From Gammaproteobacteria bacterium (GTDB taxonomy: Bacteria; Pseudomonadota; Gammaproteobacteria; UBA6429; Thiohalophilaceae): a stretch of 64,000 nucleotides of DNA. Shown piece after piece: positions 17,040-26,922 of this stretch; positions within the stretch are counted from its first letter, which is position 1; every line of letters starts with the position of its first letter. Made by a program: the position numbers and the translations under genes. The stretch lies in contig JAOUNS010000003.1 of NCBI GenBank assembly GCA_029880855.1, forward strand, positions 1-64,000. The letters are read 5' to 3'. The notes beneath the pieces were generated by a model that did no database searches, was not told the DNA's origin, and was given only the letters and a program-made list of their open reading frames with translations.

Positions 17040-18060
17040 ACGTAACTCTATCCAGAGAGTGTGGATTGCTGCGTTATTAATTGTGACCTTGTACAGCCCA
17101 ATGAGTCATGCGGCGGGTAGTTGCGGGGCCATGCCTTTTGTCAATCCTGTCACCGATATCTGCTGGCGATGTATCTTTCCTCTTTTTATCGGTCCGGCCC
17201 CTGTCGCCACCATGGGCCAGATCGACTCCGGTGCCGCCAATGGCTATCCCCCGCCCGTCTGTGTCTGTCCGACCGCAACCCCGCCATGGTTTCGTGTAGG
17301 AATTGGCACAGTGTTTTGGGAACCGGCGCGGATAGCCGAAGCGGTACGCACCCCCTGGTGCTCGCCCACACTGGGAGGCATTTCACTGGCTTCGCCGGAC
17401 ATTGCCGTAGCCGGACGGGGAGACAATCGCACGACTCATGAACAACGCGAATCCATCGCCTTCTACCACGTGCATTGGTTTGTCTACCCGGTCATGGCCT
17501 GGTTCAACATGATGGTCAACCAGCACTGCGTCGAGACCGAGCAATTTGACGTGGGCTTTTTAAGTGAACTAGATCCGATGTGGAATAACGATGAAATGAC
17601 CTTCATCCTTAATCCTGAAGCCGTACTGTTTAACAATCCGGTTGCCCAGGCCGCATGCGCCGCTGATTGCGTGGCGGCGTCGGCCGGTTTCCCCCTTGAC
17701 TCATTATTCTGGTGCCTGGGCTGTCAGGTTGGCCTGCATCCCTTATCCGGTACGGTCAAACCCCATGAAGGGGGACTGGCCTCTTCCACCGTCGCCATTC
17801 AACGACTGCACGCCATCTTGCATCGCAGCCTTGTGGCCTTGAATGTCAGTACCCCGGCTGCCATGTGCATCGCCCAACCGGCACCCATTATGCAAAAGAG
17901 CTGGTACAAGACCCAACTCCTGCGCCCTATCCCCACCCCGTTAACTGCCAATCCGTATGGCCGTAGCACGACCTTGAGGGGCATGGGTAAAGAATTTCCC
18001 ATTAACGGCGAAGATTTTTCCTATTTGATTTGGAGACGGCGCGTATGTTGTACAAGTTGA
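17032..18060 (+). CDS. traU: TraU mating-pore protein
   Basis: A 342-residue exported Cys-rich protein. The signal peptide ends near 'MSHAAGS'. Conserved 'FVNPVTDICWRCIFPLFIGP', 'GYPPPVCVCPTATPPWFRVGIGTVFWEPARIAEAVRTPWCSPTLGG' and the C-terminal 'YLIWRRRVCC' identify TraU. The many cysteines explain the dsbC gene in the operon. It overlaps trbC by 16 bp. Confidence 0.93.
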   Translation: MVKRNSIQRVWIAALLIVTLYSPMSHAAGSCGAMPFVNPVTDICWRCIFPLFIGPAPVATMGQIDSGAANGYPPPVCVCPTATPPWFRVGIGTVFWEPARIAEAVRTPWCSPTLGGISLASPDIAVAGRGDNRTTHEQRESIAFYHVHWFVYPVMAWFNMMVNQHCVETEQFDVGFLSELDPMWNNDEMTFILNPEAVLFNNPVAQAACAADCVAASAGFPLDSLFWCLGCQVGLHPLSGTVKPHEGGLASSTVAIQRLHAILHRSLVALNVSTPAAMCIAQPAPIMQKSWYKTQLLRPIPTPLTANPYGRSTTLRGMGKEFPINGEDFSYLIWRRRVCCTS

Positions 18061-18839
18061 TCGTAACCCTGTCCCTGTTAGCCGTATCTGTAATGGCATT
18101 CCACAGTGAAGCTGCACCAACGAGTGCAACGACCTTTGATGATGCAGCGCACATGCAACCACAAGTGCAACGCCAAACCACGAAAGTCTTTACACAGGCC
18201 GAGACTCTGGCGACATCATCGGATTTCCTGCGCAAACTGGAGAAAAGTGCAGCGGCATTCAGCGACAAACTCAATAAAGCACCAACCATGTCACTACCCG
18301 ATTTACCCGATCCCGACCCGGAACAACTTGCACGTGCCCGTGCGGCGATCAATCAGCTACTGGATCAAGTCGGAGAAAATAAGAATTTGTCTGCGCCACA
18401 TCAAGGTGAAGAATCACAACTCTATATCTTTGTATCCTTCTCGATGCCTGAACTTACCCTGCTTCGCCTGCTGGAACAGTCTCAGCACCTCAATGCACCA
18501 CTGGTCTTGCGTGGACTGGTCAATAATGACATGAGCCAAACCCGTCTCAAGATCAATCAATTGCTTGGTGCAGATCAGCAAGGACACACGACCATCAGCG
18601 GTGGATTTACGATAGATCCAACATTATATGAGCGTTTTGGAGTCGTTGTCGTCCCGACGTTTGTGTTGACTGAAGGGTCTGTTCGTCCCTGTAACCAGAC
18701 TGATTGTCCAACCCCGACTTTTGTGCGTCTGGCCGGCGACATCACGATGGAGTATGCCCTGGAGAGTATGGGGAAGAGTAGACCATCGATCCGGCCAATC
18801 ACTGACACCTTATTAACAGAATTAAGGAGAACACATTAA
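18045..18839 (+). CDS. trbC: TrbC-like type-F assembly protein
   Basis: A 264-residue exported protein. The start MLYKLIVTL after GGAGACGGCGC is preferred; the signal peptide ends near 'MAFHSEA'. The C-terminal thioredoxin-like domain 'SQLYIFVSFSMPELTLLRLLEQSQHLNAPLVLRGLVNN' with 'FGVVVVPTFVLTEG' is the TrbC signature; the Cys pair of true thioredoxins is absent. It acts with TraW and TraU. Ends one base into traN. Confidence 0.88.
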   Translation: MLYKLIVTLSLLAVSVMAFHSEAAPTSATTFDDAAHMQPQVQRQTTKVFTQAETLATSSDFLRKLEKSAAAFSDKLNKAPTMSLPDLPDPDPEQLARARAAINQLLDQVGENKNLSAPHQGEESQLYIFVSFSMPELTLLRLLEQSQHLNAPLVLRGLVNNDMSQTRLKINQLLGADQQGHTTISGGFTIDPTLYERFGVVVVPTFVLTEGSVRPCNQTDCPTPTFVRLAGDITMEYALESMGKSRPSIRPITDTLLTELRRTH

Positions 18840-20776
18840 TGAGAAGCCTGGCTTCGTTTTTGTTACTGATACTATACACAAGTCACGGTTTAACCCAAAC
18901 AATCAGTGTGACGGATGCCCTGGCTGAAGGTCAATCATTTGGTTCGAGTTCGTTGCAACAAAGCCCGTCCCTCGCTACCGACCAGAATCCAAATAGTGTC
19001 CCTGGTTTCCAGGGGACCAATATTCCGGAAACGCAACTCTCCACTGATCCCCTCTCTCTGGAAAATGCTGCGCGAACCCAAGTCAATCAAAATGATGCCG
19101 GAACCTTTGTCAACGACTCTTTATCCTCACGGCCACAATTTTCATTTGATCAACAAACTGATCCGCTATTAACTCGTTCAGCGAATATAGAAGCAGCCCC
19201 GCAGTCCGTTGCTGGCAGTATTACCGGTGAATTCACCGGTTGTTCAAGTACAACCACAACAACCCCTGCCCAATACAATACCCAAACCTGTGTCGAATGG
19301 CGGCAAAGTCAATCCGCCACCTGTGAGGAATCATTGGCAATATCATGCAAACGTCCGATTGAATGTGACACGGGTGGCATCCTGTTGAGTTCACTCAATA
19401 GTGATATGCAGTGGAACTACACCTATCCAATCCTCACCCTGGGTGCCAGTGGCGATAACATCTGGAGTGGATGGTGTGCTATCTATGATCGGCGCACCAC
19501 CTTTACGATTGAGGATATCAATAAAGTTAAGGAGTTTACGTTGATCCAGGCCGGATTCGATGATTGGATCAGGATCAGCGTCAATGGCAGCGTCGTGTAT
19601 GTCGGCCCCTATGGGGGTGACCGGTTATTGGTGAACCGTGATCTATCATTCTTTCCGGTCGTAGAGTATGGCGATGGATTCTATGGCAGTTGTGAACTGC
19701 GCACGAACTGGGTTAAGAATCTTAATATTGACATTAAACCCTATCTTCGTACCGGCACCAACACGATCGATATGCGGGTAGTGGTGGCCGGGTTTGGCGA
19801 AGGCTGGATGAAATTCCGCGCCAGCCAATATTGTGACTGTGAATGGTCGGAGACCTGGCAAAGCAATTGCGCTGATCTGGAAACGCAATTGGCCGCCGGA
19901 CTCTGTACCTCACCCAAACTCACCTGTCTGGAACCGGCTGAGACCCGGACAATAGATGGCATTGATGTCTACCGGGATTGCTGGCGTTATGAAAAACAAT
20001 TTGAGTGCGCCGCCCCTTCCACGGTCGAGGAAGATTACTGCGCCGTGCTACGCAACCAGGGCTGTACACAAATCGGTTCACAATGCACCGGTACCCTGCC
20101 GAACGGCCTGTGTGAATCCTTCGAGCAGACCTATCAATGCGAAACTGCACCGGGCGTAACACAGAACATTGTGAATTGCAGTGGCCAGACCTTGTGTCTG
20201 GATGGCGGCTGTTTTGATACGTCGTATGCACCCAGTACCGACTTCGGTATCGCGGCGGGCAATCTGGGGGCCATCAGCGAGGCCGGGGCGGACTTTGATC
20301 CCAATGGCAATATCATTTTCAGCGGCGAAGACCTGCGTTGCAGCAAGGCGATCCTGGGATTCTCTAACTGTTGTAAACTTGATGGCTGGGGACAGGATCT
20401 CAGTCTGGATCAATGCACGGCTGACGAACAACGACTTGCCCTCGCCCGCCAGGCTGGTCTTTGTCACTACGTCGGGAGTTATTGCTCCAATAGCACCTTC
20501 TTTGGTTGTGTCAGTCGCACAGAGACCCACTGCTGTTTCAAATCAAAACTGGGTCGCATCATCCAGGAACAGGGTCGTGTCCAGTTGGGCCTCGACTGGG
20601 GTATACCGCAAGCACCCAAATGTGATGGGTTGACTGTGGTACAACTTCATGCGCTTGATTTTTCACAGATCGACTTCTCCGAGTTCTATGCCGATGCCTA
20701 TGCCAACGCTATTGGTCCCAATAGTACAGATTTACAAAACATCATTCAAAATTATATCCAACAATCCTTACCATGA
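18839..20776 (+). CDS. traN: TraN mating-pair stabilisation protein
   Basis: A 645-residue outer-membrane protein with signal peptide (ends near 'HGLTQ') and over 50 cysteines, dense after residue 130 ('GCSSTTTTTPAQYNTQTCVEWR'). The C-terminal half has the TraN pattern 'CSKAILGFSNCCKLDGWGQDLSLDQC' and 'RIIQEQGRVQLGLDWG'. TraN contacts the recipient surface. The central variable region decides recipient preference in relatives; its target here cannot be read from sequence. Confidence 0.93.
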   Translation: MRSLASFLLLILYTSHGLTQTISVTDALAEGQSFGSSSLQQSPSLATDQNPNSVPGFQGTNIPETQLSTDPLSLENAARTQVNQNDAGTFVNDSLSSRPQFSFDQQTDPLLTRSANIEAAPQSVAGSITGEFTGCSSTTTTTPAQYNTQTCVEWRQSQSATCEESLAISCKRPIECDTGGILLSSLNSDMQWNYTYPILTLGASGDNIWSGWCAIYDRRTTFTIEDINKVKEFTLIQAGFDDWIRISVNGSVVYVGPYGGDRLLVNRDLSFFPVVEYGDGFYGSCELRTNWVKNLNIDIKPYLRTGTNTIDMRVVVAGFGEGWMKFRASQYCDCEWSETWQSNCADLETQLAAGLCTSPKLTCLEPAETRTIDGIDVYRDCWRYEKQFECAAPSTVEEDYCAVLRNQGCTQIGSQCTGTLPNGLCESFEQTYQCETAPGVTQNIVNCSGQTLCLDGGCFDTSYAPSTDFGIAAGNLGAISEAGADFDPNGNIIFSGEDLRCSKAILGFSNCCKLDGWGQDLSLDQCTADEQRLALARQAGLCHYVGSYCSNSTFFGCVSRTETHCCFKSKLGRIIQEQGRVQLGLDWGIPQAPKCDGLTVVQLHALDFSQIDFSEFYADAYANAIGPNSTDLQNIIQNYIQQSLP

Positions 20777-21561
20777 TGAAACAGATAACACTATTCATAA
20801 TTTGTCTGATGGCATTACCTACCGGCGTAAATGCGGTCTCCCATGAGCAGTGGTTCGGTCGTCATGCGGAAGGCTGGTTTTGGTATGTCACGCCACCTGT
20901 CGATGAAGAACAGCGCACAGATGATAAAGCGGGATCACTGCCCTCCACGGTAACAATGTTGCCCCCAAAAGCGGCGCTCAAGGCATTTCAGGAAAAACTG
21001 GAAAACGCCCAGGCTCTGGCCATCATGAAACCAACCGATGAAAACGTTGCGGCCTATCTCCACTTACAGAAACAGGCCATGGAAAACTCACAGCAGTTTG
21101 CCAATGTCTGGCAACAAGTGGTGTGGACCACGCCGGAGCTTGATCACACGCTGGTTCGTCCTACCAGCCCGCAGGCAGTCAATGCCTATTACGACAAACA
21201 AAATGCGCAACACAAGGTAGAACTCTCTTCTATCGCCAGGACTCACGGTTTGTTTTACTTCTTCAAAGGCAGTTGCCCCTATTGCAAACGTTTCTCGCCC
21301 ATGTTGAAAATCTTTGCTGAACAACATGGTTTTCATATTACCGCGATTTCTCTGGATGGAGGTAACAGTCCCGATTTTCCCAATCCACGTCTTGATAATG
21401 GCACGGCGAAACGTTTGGGCGTCAATACGGTACCCGCTGTCTACCTGATCCAACCACGTGAGCGTTCTGTTCAGCCGGTCTCATTCGGCCTGATCAGCCC
21501 GTCCGAACTGGAACAACGCATCCTTACGCTTATCAATCATCCCACTGGAAGTTCTTTATGA
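20773..21561 (+). CDS. traF: TraF thioredoxin-like assembly protein
   Basis: A 262-residue exported protein (signal ends near 'GVNAV') with 'EQWFGRHAEGWFWY' and a thioredoxin domain whose pair is Cys168-Pro-Tyr-Cys171 ('FFKGSCPYCKRF'), plus cis-Pro in 'NTVPAVYLI'. Many plasmid TraF proteins lack the pair; here it is intact, so redox activity is plausible. It overlaps traN and traH by 4 bp each. Confidence 0.92.
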   Translation: MMKQITLFIICLMALPTGVNAVSHEQWFGRHAEGWFWYVTPPVDEEQRTDDKAGSLPSTVTMLPPKAALKAFQEKLENAQALAIMKPTDENVAAYLHLQKQAMENSQQFANVWQQVVWTTPELDHTLVRPTSPQAVNAYYDKQNAQHKVELSSIARTHGLFYFFKGSCPYCKRFSPMLKIFAEQHGFHITAISLDGGNSPDFPNPRLDNGTAKRLGVNTVPAVYLIQPRERSVQPVSFGLISPSELEQRILTLINHPTGSSL

Positions 21562-22961
21562 CAAAACCACTCTCTCGTCTTCTTATTCTACTGCTTTGCT
21601 TCTCATTATTGCCGCTGGCCCAGGCTGATGTTGGCAGCGACATGAATAACTTTTTTAACGACATGGGTTTTAACTCCAATGTGACCCCGCCCGGTGTCTA
21701 TGAAGGTCAGGCAGCCGGATATTTCACCGCAGGCGGTCTCTACCTGCGCACGCCGTCGCGCAATTATCAACTGGCCTCTGTGCAGATGCCAAGTTACCGG
21801 GCCGGGTGCAGCGGGGTCGATCTCTATGGGGGTGGTTTCTCATATATCAATTCCGCACAATTGATCGCCGCCCTGCGCAATGTCGGACAAAACGCGGCCA
21901 GTTATGCCTTTATGTTGGGGCTGCGTGTTATTTCTCCGCAAATTGCGAATGTCATGGAATGGGTAAAAGATAAAGCCGAGATGATCAATAGTCTGAACAT
22001 CAATTCCTGTGAGGCGGCGGCAGATCTGGTTGGCGGTATGATGGGGATCGACGCGCAAGAAAACAGTCAATGTATCCTGACCCGTTACGGCAACGGGGAT
22101 TCCATGGAAGATGCCCGACAGGCCTGTGGTGCCGGTGGACAGCGTAATGCTACCTTGGCCGGTTCACAACTCAACCAGATGGCCTTTACACGTGGCAATA
22201 TTGCCTGGCGTGTCATGTGGTCGAACGGGTTTCTTAGAAGTGACACCAACCTGATGGAACTGATGATGAATCTCTCCGGGACCATCATCCTGGTCAAGGA
22301 TTTGAATAACGAGGACTCAACGACTCAGACGATTACTGTTCCGTCGATCATTAAAACCAAGCGTTCCGAACTGCTCAACGCCTTACTCGATGGTAATCAG
22401 GCCATTGTCATCCAGGGTTGTACCGACACCAGTGACGAAATGGCGTGTACTCAACTCACGAACAAGACCATCCAAATCGGTGCCGGAAACGGGTTAAGAA
22501 ATCGAGTATATGTGATTATGAACAGCATTGCCGACAAGATCCGTAGCCGACAAGCCTTGAGCAGCAGTGAAATCGGTCTGCTCGGGGCCACTAAAATCCC
22601 CATCTATAAGATCCTCAACGTCGCCAGCGCCATGAACAGTGCTGTGGTGACAAACCAGACCAATAAGTATGCCGATATCGTTGCCAAGGACATCCTTTAC
22701 TCCTATATCAACGATCTGTTGGATATGGTCGTCGCCTCTACGTCAGGCAGTGATTTTATGCACGGAGAGAAGGGCAAAGAGTACATGGCCGGGATCAGCG
22801 AATCACGCCAACAGGTCAACCGCATGAAGTCGGATAATTTTGAGGAATTGTCCCGTTATGTGGACATGATCCGCGAGACGCAACTCTATGAACGGATGCT
22901 CGTCGCCACCATGTCCCCTGCCCTGGCGGAAAGTATGCGTTATGCGCAATCATTAAGGTAG
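21558..22961 (+). CDS. traH: TraH pilus-assembly protein
   Basis: A 467-residue exported protein with signal peptide (ends near 'LAQAD') and the family opening 'DMNNFFNDMGFNSNVTPPGVYEGQAAGYFTAGGLYLRTP'. 'APSYRAGCSG'-like and 'GGFSYINSAQLIAALRNVGQNA' are conserved, and there is a C-terminal coiled coil. It localises to the outer membrane with TraF and TraN. Full length. Confidence 0.94.
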   Translation: MTKPLSRLLILLLCFSLLPLAQADVGSDMNNFFNDMGFNSNVTPPGVYEGQAAGYFTAGGLYLRTPSRNYQLASVQMPSYRAGCSGVDLYGGGFSYINSAQLIAALRNVGQNAASYAFMLGLRVISPQIANVMEWVKDKAEMINSLNINSCEAAADLVGGMMGIDAQENSQCILTRYGNGDSMEDARQACGAGGQRNATLAGSQLNQMAFTRGNIAWRVMWSNGFLRSDTNLMELMMNLSGTIILVKDLNNEDSTTQTITVPSIIKTKRSELLNALLDGNQAIVIQGCTDTSDEMACTQLTNKTIQIGAGNGLRNRVYVIMNSIADKIRSRQALSSSEIGLLGATKIPIYKILNVASAMNSAVVTNQTNKYADIVAKDILYSYINDLLDMVVASTSGSDFMHGEKGKEYMAGISESRQQVNRMKSDNFEELSRYVDMIRETQLYERMLVATMSPALAESMRYAQSLR

Positions 22962-22969
22962 TTTGGTCC

Positions 22970-25741
22970 ATGTCGTCCTGGGAAATTTTCACGTATGGCG
23001 GGGGTGCCACCCTGTTGCAACTGTTCAATGGCCTGGTTGCCATCATGGGCGATAGCAATTATCTGGCATTACTCAAGATCACCAGCTTGATCACCGTGAT
23101 TTGGGTGATCATCGAAGCGATCTTTATGCGCCGTCCAATCAGCATCCAGCCATTCATTATCGTCATCCTGATCTTTTATATACTTTTCATTCCACGGGTC
23201 AATGTCATCATCACTGACCGGGTAAACCCGGCCAATAGCGGCGTGGTGGCCAATGTGCCCATCGGTGTCGGCTTCACCGCTTCGATGGCGAGCAATGTGG
23301 GTGACTGGATGGCGCGAACGTTCGAGGGTATATTGACGCTGCCCAATGATCTCCAGTATGCCAGTAATGGCTTGTTATTCGGTTCAAATCTGATCCGCGC
23401 CTCCAGTCAGTTTGAGATCACGGATAGTCGCCTGGCCGGAAATATCTCCGAGTTTATGCAGCAGTGTGTGTTCTATGACATCCTGACCGGCTTCTATACC
23501 TGGAACCAAATCGTCAATGAGCCGGATCTGTGGAATATGTTGCGATCCTCAGCCAACCCGGCGCGATCATTCCAGTATCAGGAGGCTTCGGGGACAAAAG
23601 TGATCATCACCTGCCCTGCAGGGGCACAGCGCCTGAACACAGATTGGACCGCTGAAATCACACGTGCCAGACAGATTTACGGTAATCGACTGTTTCCCGG
23701 TGACCCACTGGCTGAGGCTAAATTTATGGCCGTTTTACCTGTCTCATTCGCTTATATGAGTAACATCACCACCACGGCAGCGGACAGTATTCGGCAAAAC
23801 ATGATGGCCAATGCAGTTAAACGATCGTTGACTCGCTTTGCGGCCCGTGCAGATGCCGGTGCAGCAGCTCAGGACCTCGCATTGGCCCAAGCCGAGGCAC
23901 AACGACGGACTTCTTATTCGGTACTGGGTGAATTAGCCGGTAAGACCCTGCCCCTATTGCGTAATGTCTTTGAAGTGCTGGTCTATGGGATGTTTCCCCT
24001 CTTTCTGATCCTCATGTTTACACCAGCGTCGGGTAAAGCTCTCATGTTTTATCTAAAATCCATGTTCTGGCTGCAACTGTGGTCACCACTTTACGCCATA
24101 CTGAATTTAATCATGATCAGTTATGCTGCCCAGTCCGGCATTGCAGTTGCAACACTGCCGGGTGGCAATCAGGAGTTAACCCTTGCCACGGCAACCGCGT
24201 TGGGTGCAGTAAATGCGGATATCGCCAGTATTGCCAGTTACCTGGCCTGGATGATTCCACTCATTTCATGGGGGGTGGTGAATGCCGGTGCCGGAATGTC
24301 CATGTCCATGTTGGCTTCAGGCCTGGGTGCCATCACTCAACAGGCGGGTTCCAGTGCAGCGGCTAATGTCTCACAGGGTAATGTAAACATGGGGAACATG
24401 GGTCTCTATGGACAATCCGGGTTTAAAAACGATTTTGCACCTGTCCACGCTGGTGGTATTGGCACTATGGTCGATGGTCAAGGTACTACTCAGACGATGA
24501 TGCCAACCGGGGCCACTGCCTATGGTTTTCAACAATCGAATTTAGGTTTCAGTACCCAAATCACCAGTGCACTGCGATCCAGTGTGAATACCCAACTCAA
24601 TCATGCCAAAGAATCCGCTTTGCAAGATACGGCAGCTTACGGTCGGTCACTGGCGGCGAATTACAATGAAATAAAACGATTCGTTGACCAAACATCCACG
24701 GGTACCGGGACCAGTCACGATTTCACAATGCAGGACGGAACCTCTGTCCAGCAAGAAATGGGTGAGTTGACATCCATTGTCAATGATTTTGCGAAGAAGT
24801 ATGGTGTCTCCAATGATCAGGCTATTGCTGTACTGGGCACTGCCGGATTAAGCGGGAAAATTTCCCTCAGCGAGTCAGAGGCATTAAAACTCAGTGGTGA
24901 ACTAAGAGGAAACTTCAGTAATGCAGACAAGTTACAGAAAGCCTGGTCAGAAGCACAGAAATTGAATGAAAGCACCAACTTTTCGGAGCGTTATCAAAAT
25001 GTCACCCAGGCGGTCCAGTCTGAAGCGGCACAGATCAGTGCGAATGAAAGTGACAGTTATGCTGCGGAAGTGTCTGCGGGCCTGGTCAAACAACAACAGC
25101 ATCGAGAGGACACGCAGGCCAGCTTAAGGGAAGTTGATCAATGGCAGCAAGCCCAGGCTCGTGTCGATGACCACGGTTTCAGCTTCCAGAGTGATATCGG
25201 GATGGCAGTCAGACAATTCATGATCGATGAAGAGCATCGTTCCCCCGCCGAGGTGGACAATATCATTCATCGTCACAATATGGGCGATACCCGTGCCACG
25301 GCGACAATTTCCGAATCTGTCTCCCGTTATGCCGAAGCCCATGGTAAGGATCTGGCAGGTGTTCAACCTGCTCCCACGACATCAGCGGTCACAGAGAACA
25401 GCGATATCCGAATTAAAGAAATTGGCAGACAATCATCGAAAGTAATGGTAAGGGGACAGTCTGATATGGACAGGGTTCAGCGTGAAGCTGATCAAGCCGG
25501 TGTCCCCGACAACCAGGATATTCGAAATAATGCGGCTTCTGTCATGGATGAGTCCGGTAACCACATGGATACCACGAATAGTAAAATAGATCGTGGAAAT
25601 CACATATTATCGAATGAGAACAAACGCCTGAAAGATACCGTTCATGACAAACAACGTATCTATTCAAACTTTAAAGCACCCAGTATGCTCGAAAGCCTCG
25701 ACAAGGCAAAAAAGATATTGATGAATAAATTTAGAGAATAA
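22970..25741 (+). CDS. traG: TraG mating-pair stabilisation / exclusion protein
   Basis: A 923-residue inner-membrane protein starting MSSWEIFTYGGG. N-terminal membrane helices cluster at about 18-85 and again at 325-460 ('VLVYGMFPLFLILMF', 'MIPLISWGVVNAGAGMSM'). The long C-terminal periplasmic domain (about 480-923) is Gln/Ser/Asp-rich and helical. In F-like systems the N-part aids pilus assembly and the C-part stabilises mating pairs and is the target of entry exclusion. Last gene of the transfer run. Confidence 0.93.
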   Translation: MSSWEIFTYGGGATLLQLFNGLVAIMGDSNYLALLKITSLITVIWVIIEAIFMRRPISIQPFIIVILIFYILFIPRVNVIITDRVNPANSGVVANVPIGVGFTASMASNVGDWMARTFEGILTLPNDLQYASNGLLFGSNLIRASSQFEITDSRLAGNISEFMQQCVFYDILTGFYTWNQIVNEPDLWNMLRSSANPARSFQYQEASGTKVIITCPAGAQRLNTDWTAEITRARQIYGNRLFPGDPLAEAKFMAVLPVSFAYMSNITTTAADSIRQNMMANAVKRSLTRFAARADAGAAAQDLALAQAEAQRRTSYSVLGELAGKTLPLLRNVFEVLVYGMFPLFLILMFTPASGKALMFYLKSMFWLQLWSPLYAILNLIMISYAAQSGIAVATLPGGNQELTLATATALGAVNADIASIASYLAWMIPLISWGVVNAGAGMSMSMLASGLGAITQQAGSSAAANVSQGNVNMGNMGLYGQSGFKNDFAPVHAGGIGTMVDGQGTTQTMMPTGATAYGFQQSNLGFSTQITSALRSSVNTQLNHAKESALQDTAAYGRSLAANYNEIKRFVDQTSTGTGTSHDFTMQDGTSVQQEMGELTSIVNDFAKKYGVSNDQAIAVLGTAGLSGKISLSESEALKLSGELRGNFSNADKLQKAWSEAQKLNESTNFSERYQNVTQAVQSEAAQISANESDSYAAEVSAGLVKQQQHREDTQASLREVDQWQQAQARVDDHGFSFQSDIGMAVRQFMIDEEHRSPAEVDNIIHRHNMGDTRATATISESVSRYAEAHGKDLAGVQPAPTTSAVTENSDIRIKEIGRQSSKVMVRGQSDMDRVQREADQAGVPDNQDIRNNAASVMDESGNHMDTTNSKIDRGNHILSNENKRLKDTVHDKQRIYSNFKAPSMLESLDKAKKILMNKFRE

Positions 25742-25757
25742 TGTAATGAGACAACGA

Positions 25758-26081
25758 TCAATCATCGCTATAGTATGTGCTGTCTTTTGTCATATTACGA
25801 AGATCATCTTGTTGTGATGGAGAAAAAACCGCATCACTTGTCTCCTGATCCCATTCGCGACTCACTTTCAGTCTTTTTTTCCGGATGTTTGGGGGAAGTT
25901 TAGCCATACGGGTCGTATGAGCCTTGTATAGCCAGCGGAAAATGAGAACGACGACAAGGGTCAGAAAAAATCCCAACGCATAATTATTGTAAAGCGTGCT
26001 CAGACCGGGCAAAAAATTACCAAAGACTGTCAGAACAGCGGTCAATGCGAGAATCCCGGTAATTTCCTTTACAATTTTCAT
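25758..26081 (-). CDS. Small two-helix membrane protein downstream of traG
   Basis: A 107-residue protein starting MKIVKEITGI, with GAAGGAACGGGAC before the ATG. Two membrane helices (about 8-25 and 36-52) are followed by a basic then acidic cytoplasmic tail. It converges on traG, where F-like and SXT-like elements carry their entry-exclusion gene (Eex/TraS-like). An exclusion role is suggested only by position and topology; I see no sequence match. Confidence 0.65.
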   Translation of the reverse strand: MKIVKEITGILALTAVLTVFGNFLPGLSTLYNNYALGFFLTLVVVLIFRWLYKAHTTRMAKLPPNIRKKRLKVSREWDQETSDAVFSPSQQDDLRNMTKDSTYYSDD

Positions 26082-26564
26082 GTCCCGTTCCTTCTAAATT
26101 TTCCTTTTGTGTCTCCCATTATACTGACTCAAATCTGATATAAGCAACAGAAAAAGTTCACACGAAGGGTCACTTATACGCCTATTTCGTGCAAATATAC
26201 AATGTTATGATAACTCAAGATCGGTTTCTTCCTCGTCGCGCCTTAACATTAGGATACCGACTAACAATCTAAAGCGCATCACTAAATAGCGAGATTTCAC
26301 TCCTTCTATCCTGCTTTATTTCATGCGTTCGCTGCGCGGCTTCAATAGTTCACGTTCAGCATATCCGGTTTTTGTGTGGCCACGACAACTTTGTGGCACC
26401 ATTGCCAGCGACCGCTGGCGCCTTTGTATCCAGTGAAGCTCCTGCTTACAGGTCCTATTTACGGATACAGCGACACTACTGTCGCAGGACCATTTGTAAC
26501 CCAGTTGGGTTTTCACCCAACGCAGGGTGATCTCCCGTTTCTAAAAACCTTCAGGAGGTAACCC
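26082..26564 (+). promoter_or_regulatory. 483-bp non-coding leader with four tandem hairpins
   Basis: It separates divergent genes. The half nearest the + gene holds four consecutive hairpins: GCCAC/GTGGC (26379-26397), GCCAGC/GCTGGC (26404-26419), GCGACA/TGTCGC (26470-26485) and TTGGGT/ACCCAA (26505-26520), then AGGAGGT at 26552. The design matches the leaders before 4849, 5562 and 6661. The other half is AT-rich and presumably holds the promoters of both genes; none is clear enough to call. Confidence 0.5.
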
Positions 26565-26840
26565 ATGCTAAACATCAATCCATTAACATCAGACAAGAAC
26601 TTTTGTTATTTTATTGACAAATCAATGAAGGATGATAACGGTGATTATCACCCTGTCATTGTCATCGAAGACGATGCCTGTTATTACGAAACCGACTGGA
26701 ATCTTGGGCGCGACTATACCTGTGCCCGGGATTTTGTTGATATCAGAAACACACGACTAGGGCTGTCTCAGAATGAGGTTGATACTATCGTGATCAGTTC
26801 TATCCGTAGCTCAATAGTCAAAAACAACCTTATTCATTAA
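26565..26840 (+). CDS. Hypothetical small acidic protein, 91 aa
   Basis: The start MLNINPLTSDKN has a strong AGGAGGT site 8 bases upstream. Acidic and soluble: 'FCYFIDKSMKDDNGDYHPVIVIEDDACYYETDWNLGRDYTCARDFVDIRN' followed by a helix 'LSQNEVDTIVISSIRSSIV'. I do not recognise the family. The leader type is shared with the maintenance genes at 4.8-7.2 kb, which suggests it belongs to the ICE backbone and not to the AT-rich cargo that follows. Confidence 0.7.
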   Translation: MLNINPLTSDKNFCYFIDKSMKDDNGDYHPVIVIEDDACYYETDWNLGRDYTCARDFVDIRNTRLGLSQNEVDTIVISSIRSSIVKNNLIH

Positions 26841-26922
26841 CTCTCAAAGAGCGAACCTGTATGGTCCGCTCTTACTTTTAAACAATGGTGTAATTCATGG
26901 AATTAAAACTTAAAGCCCACTG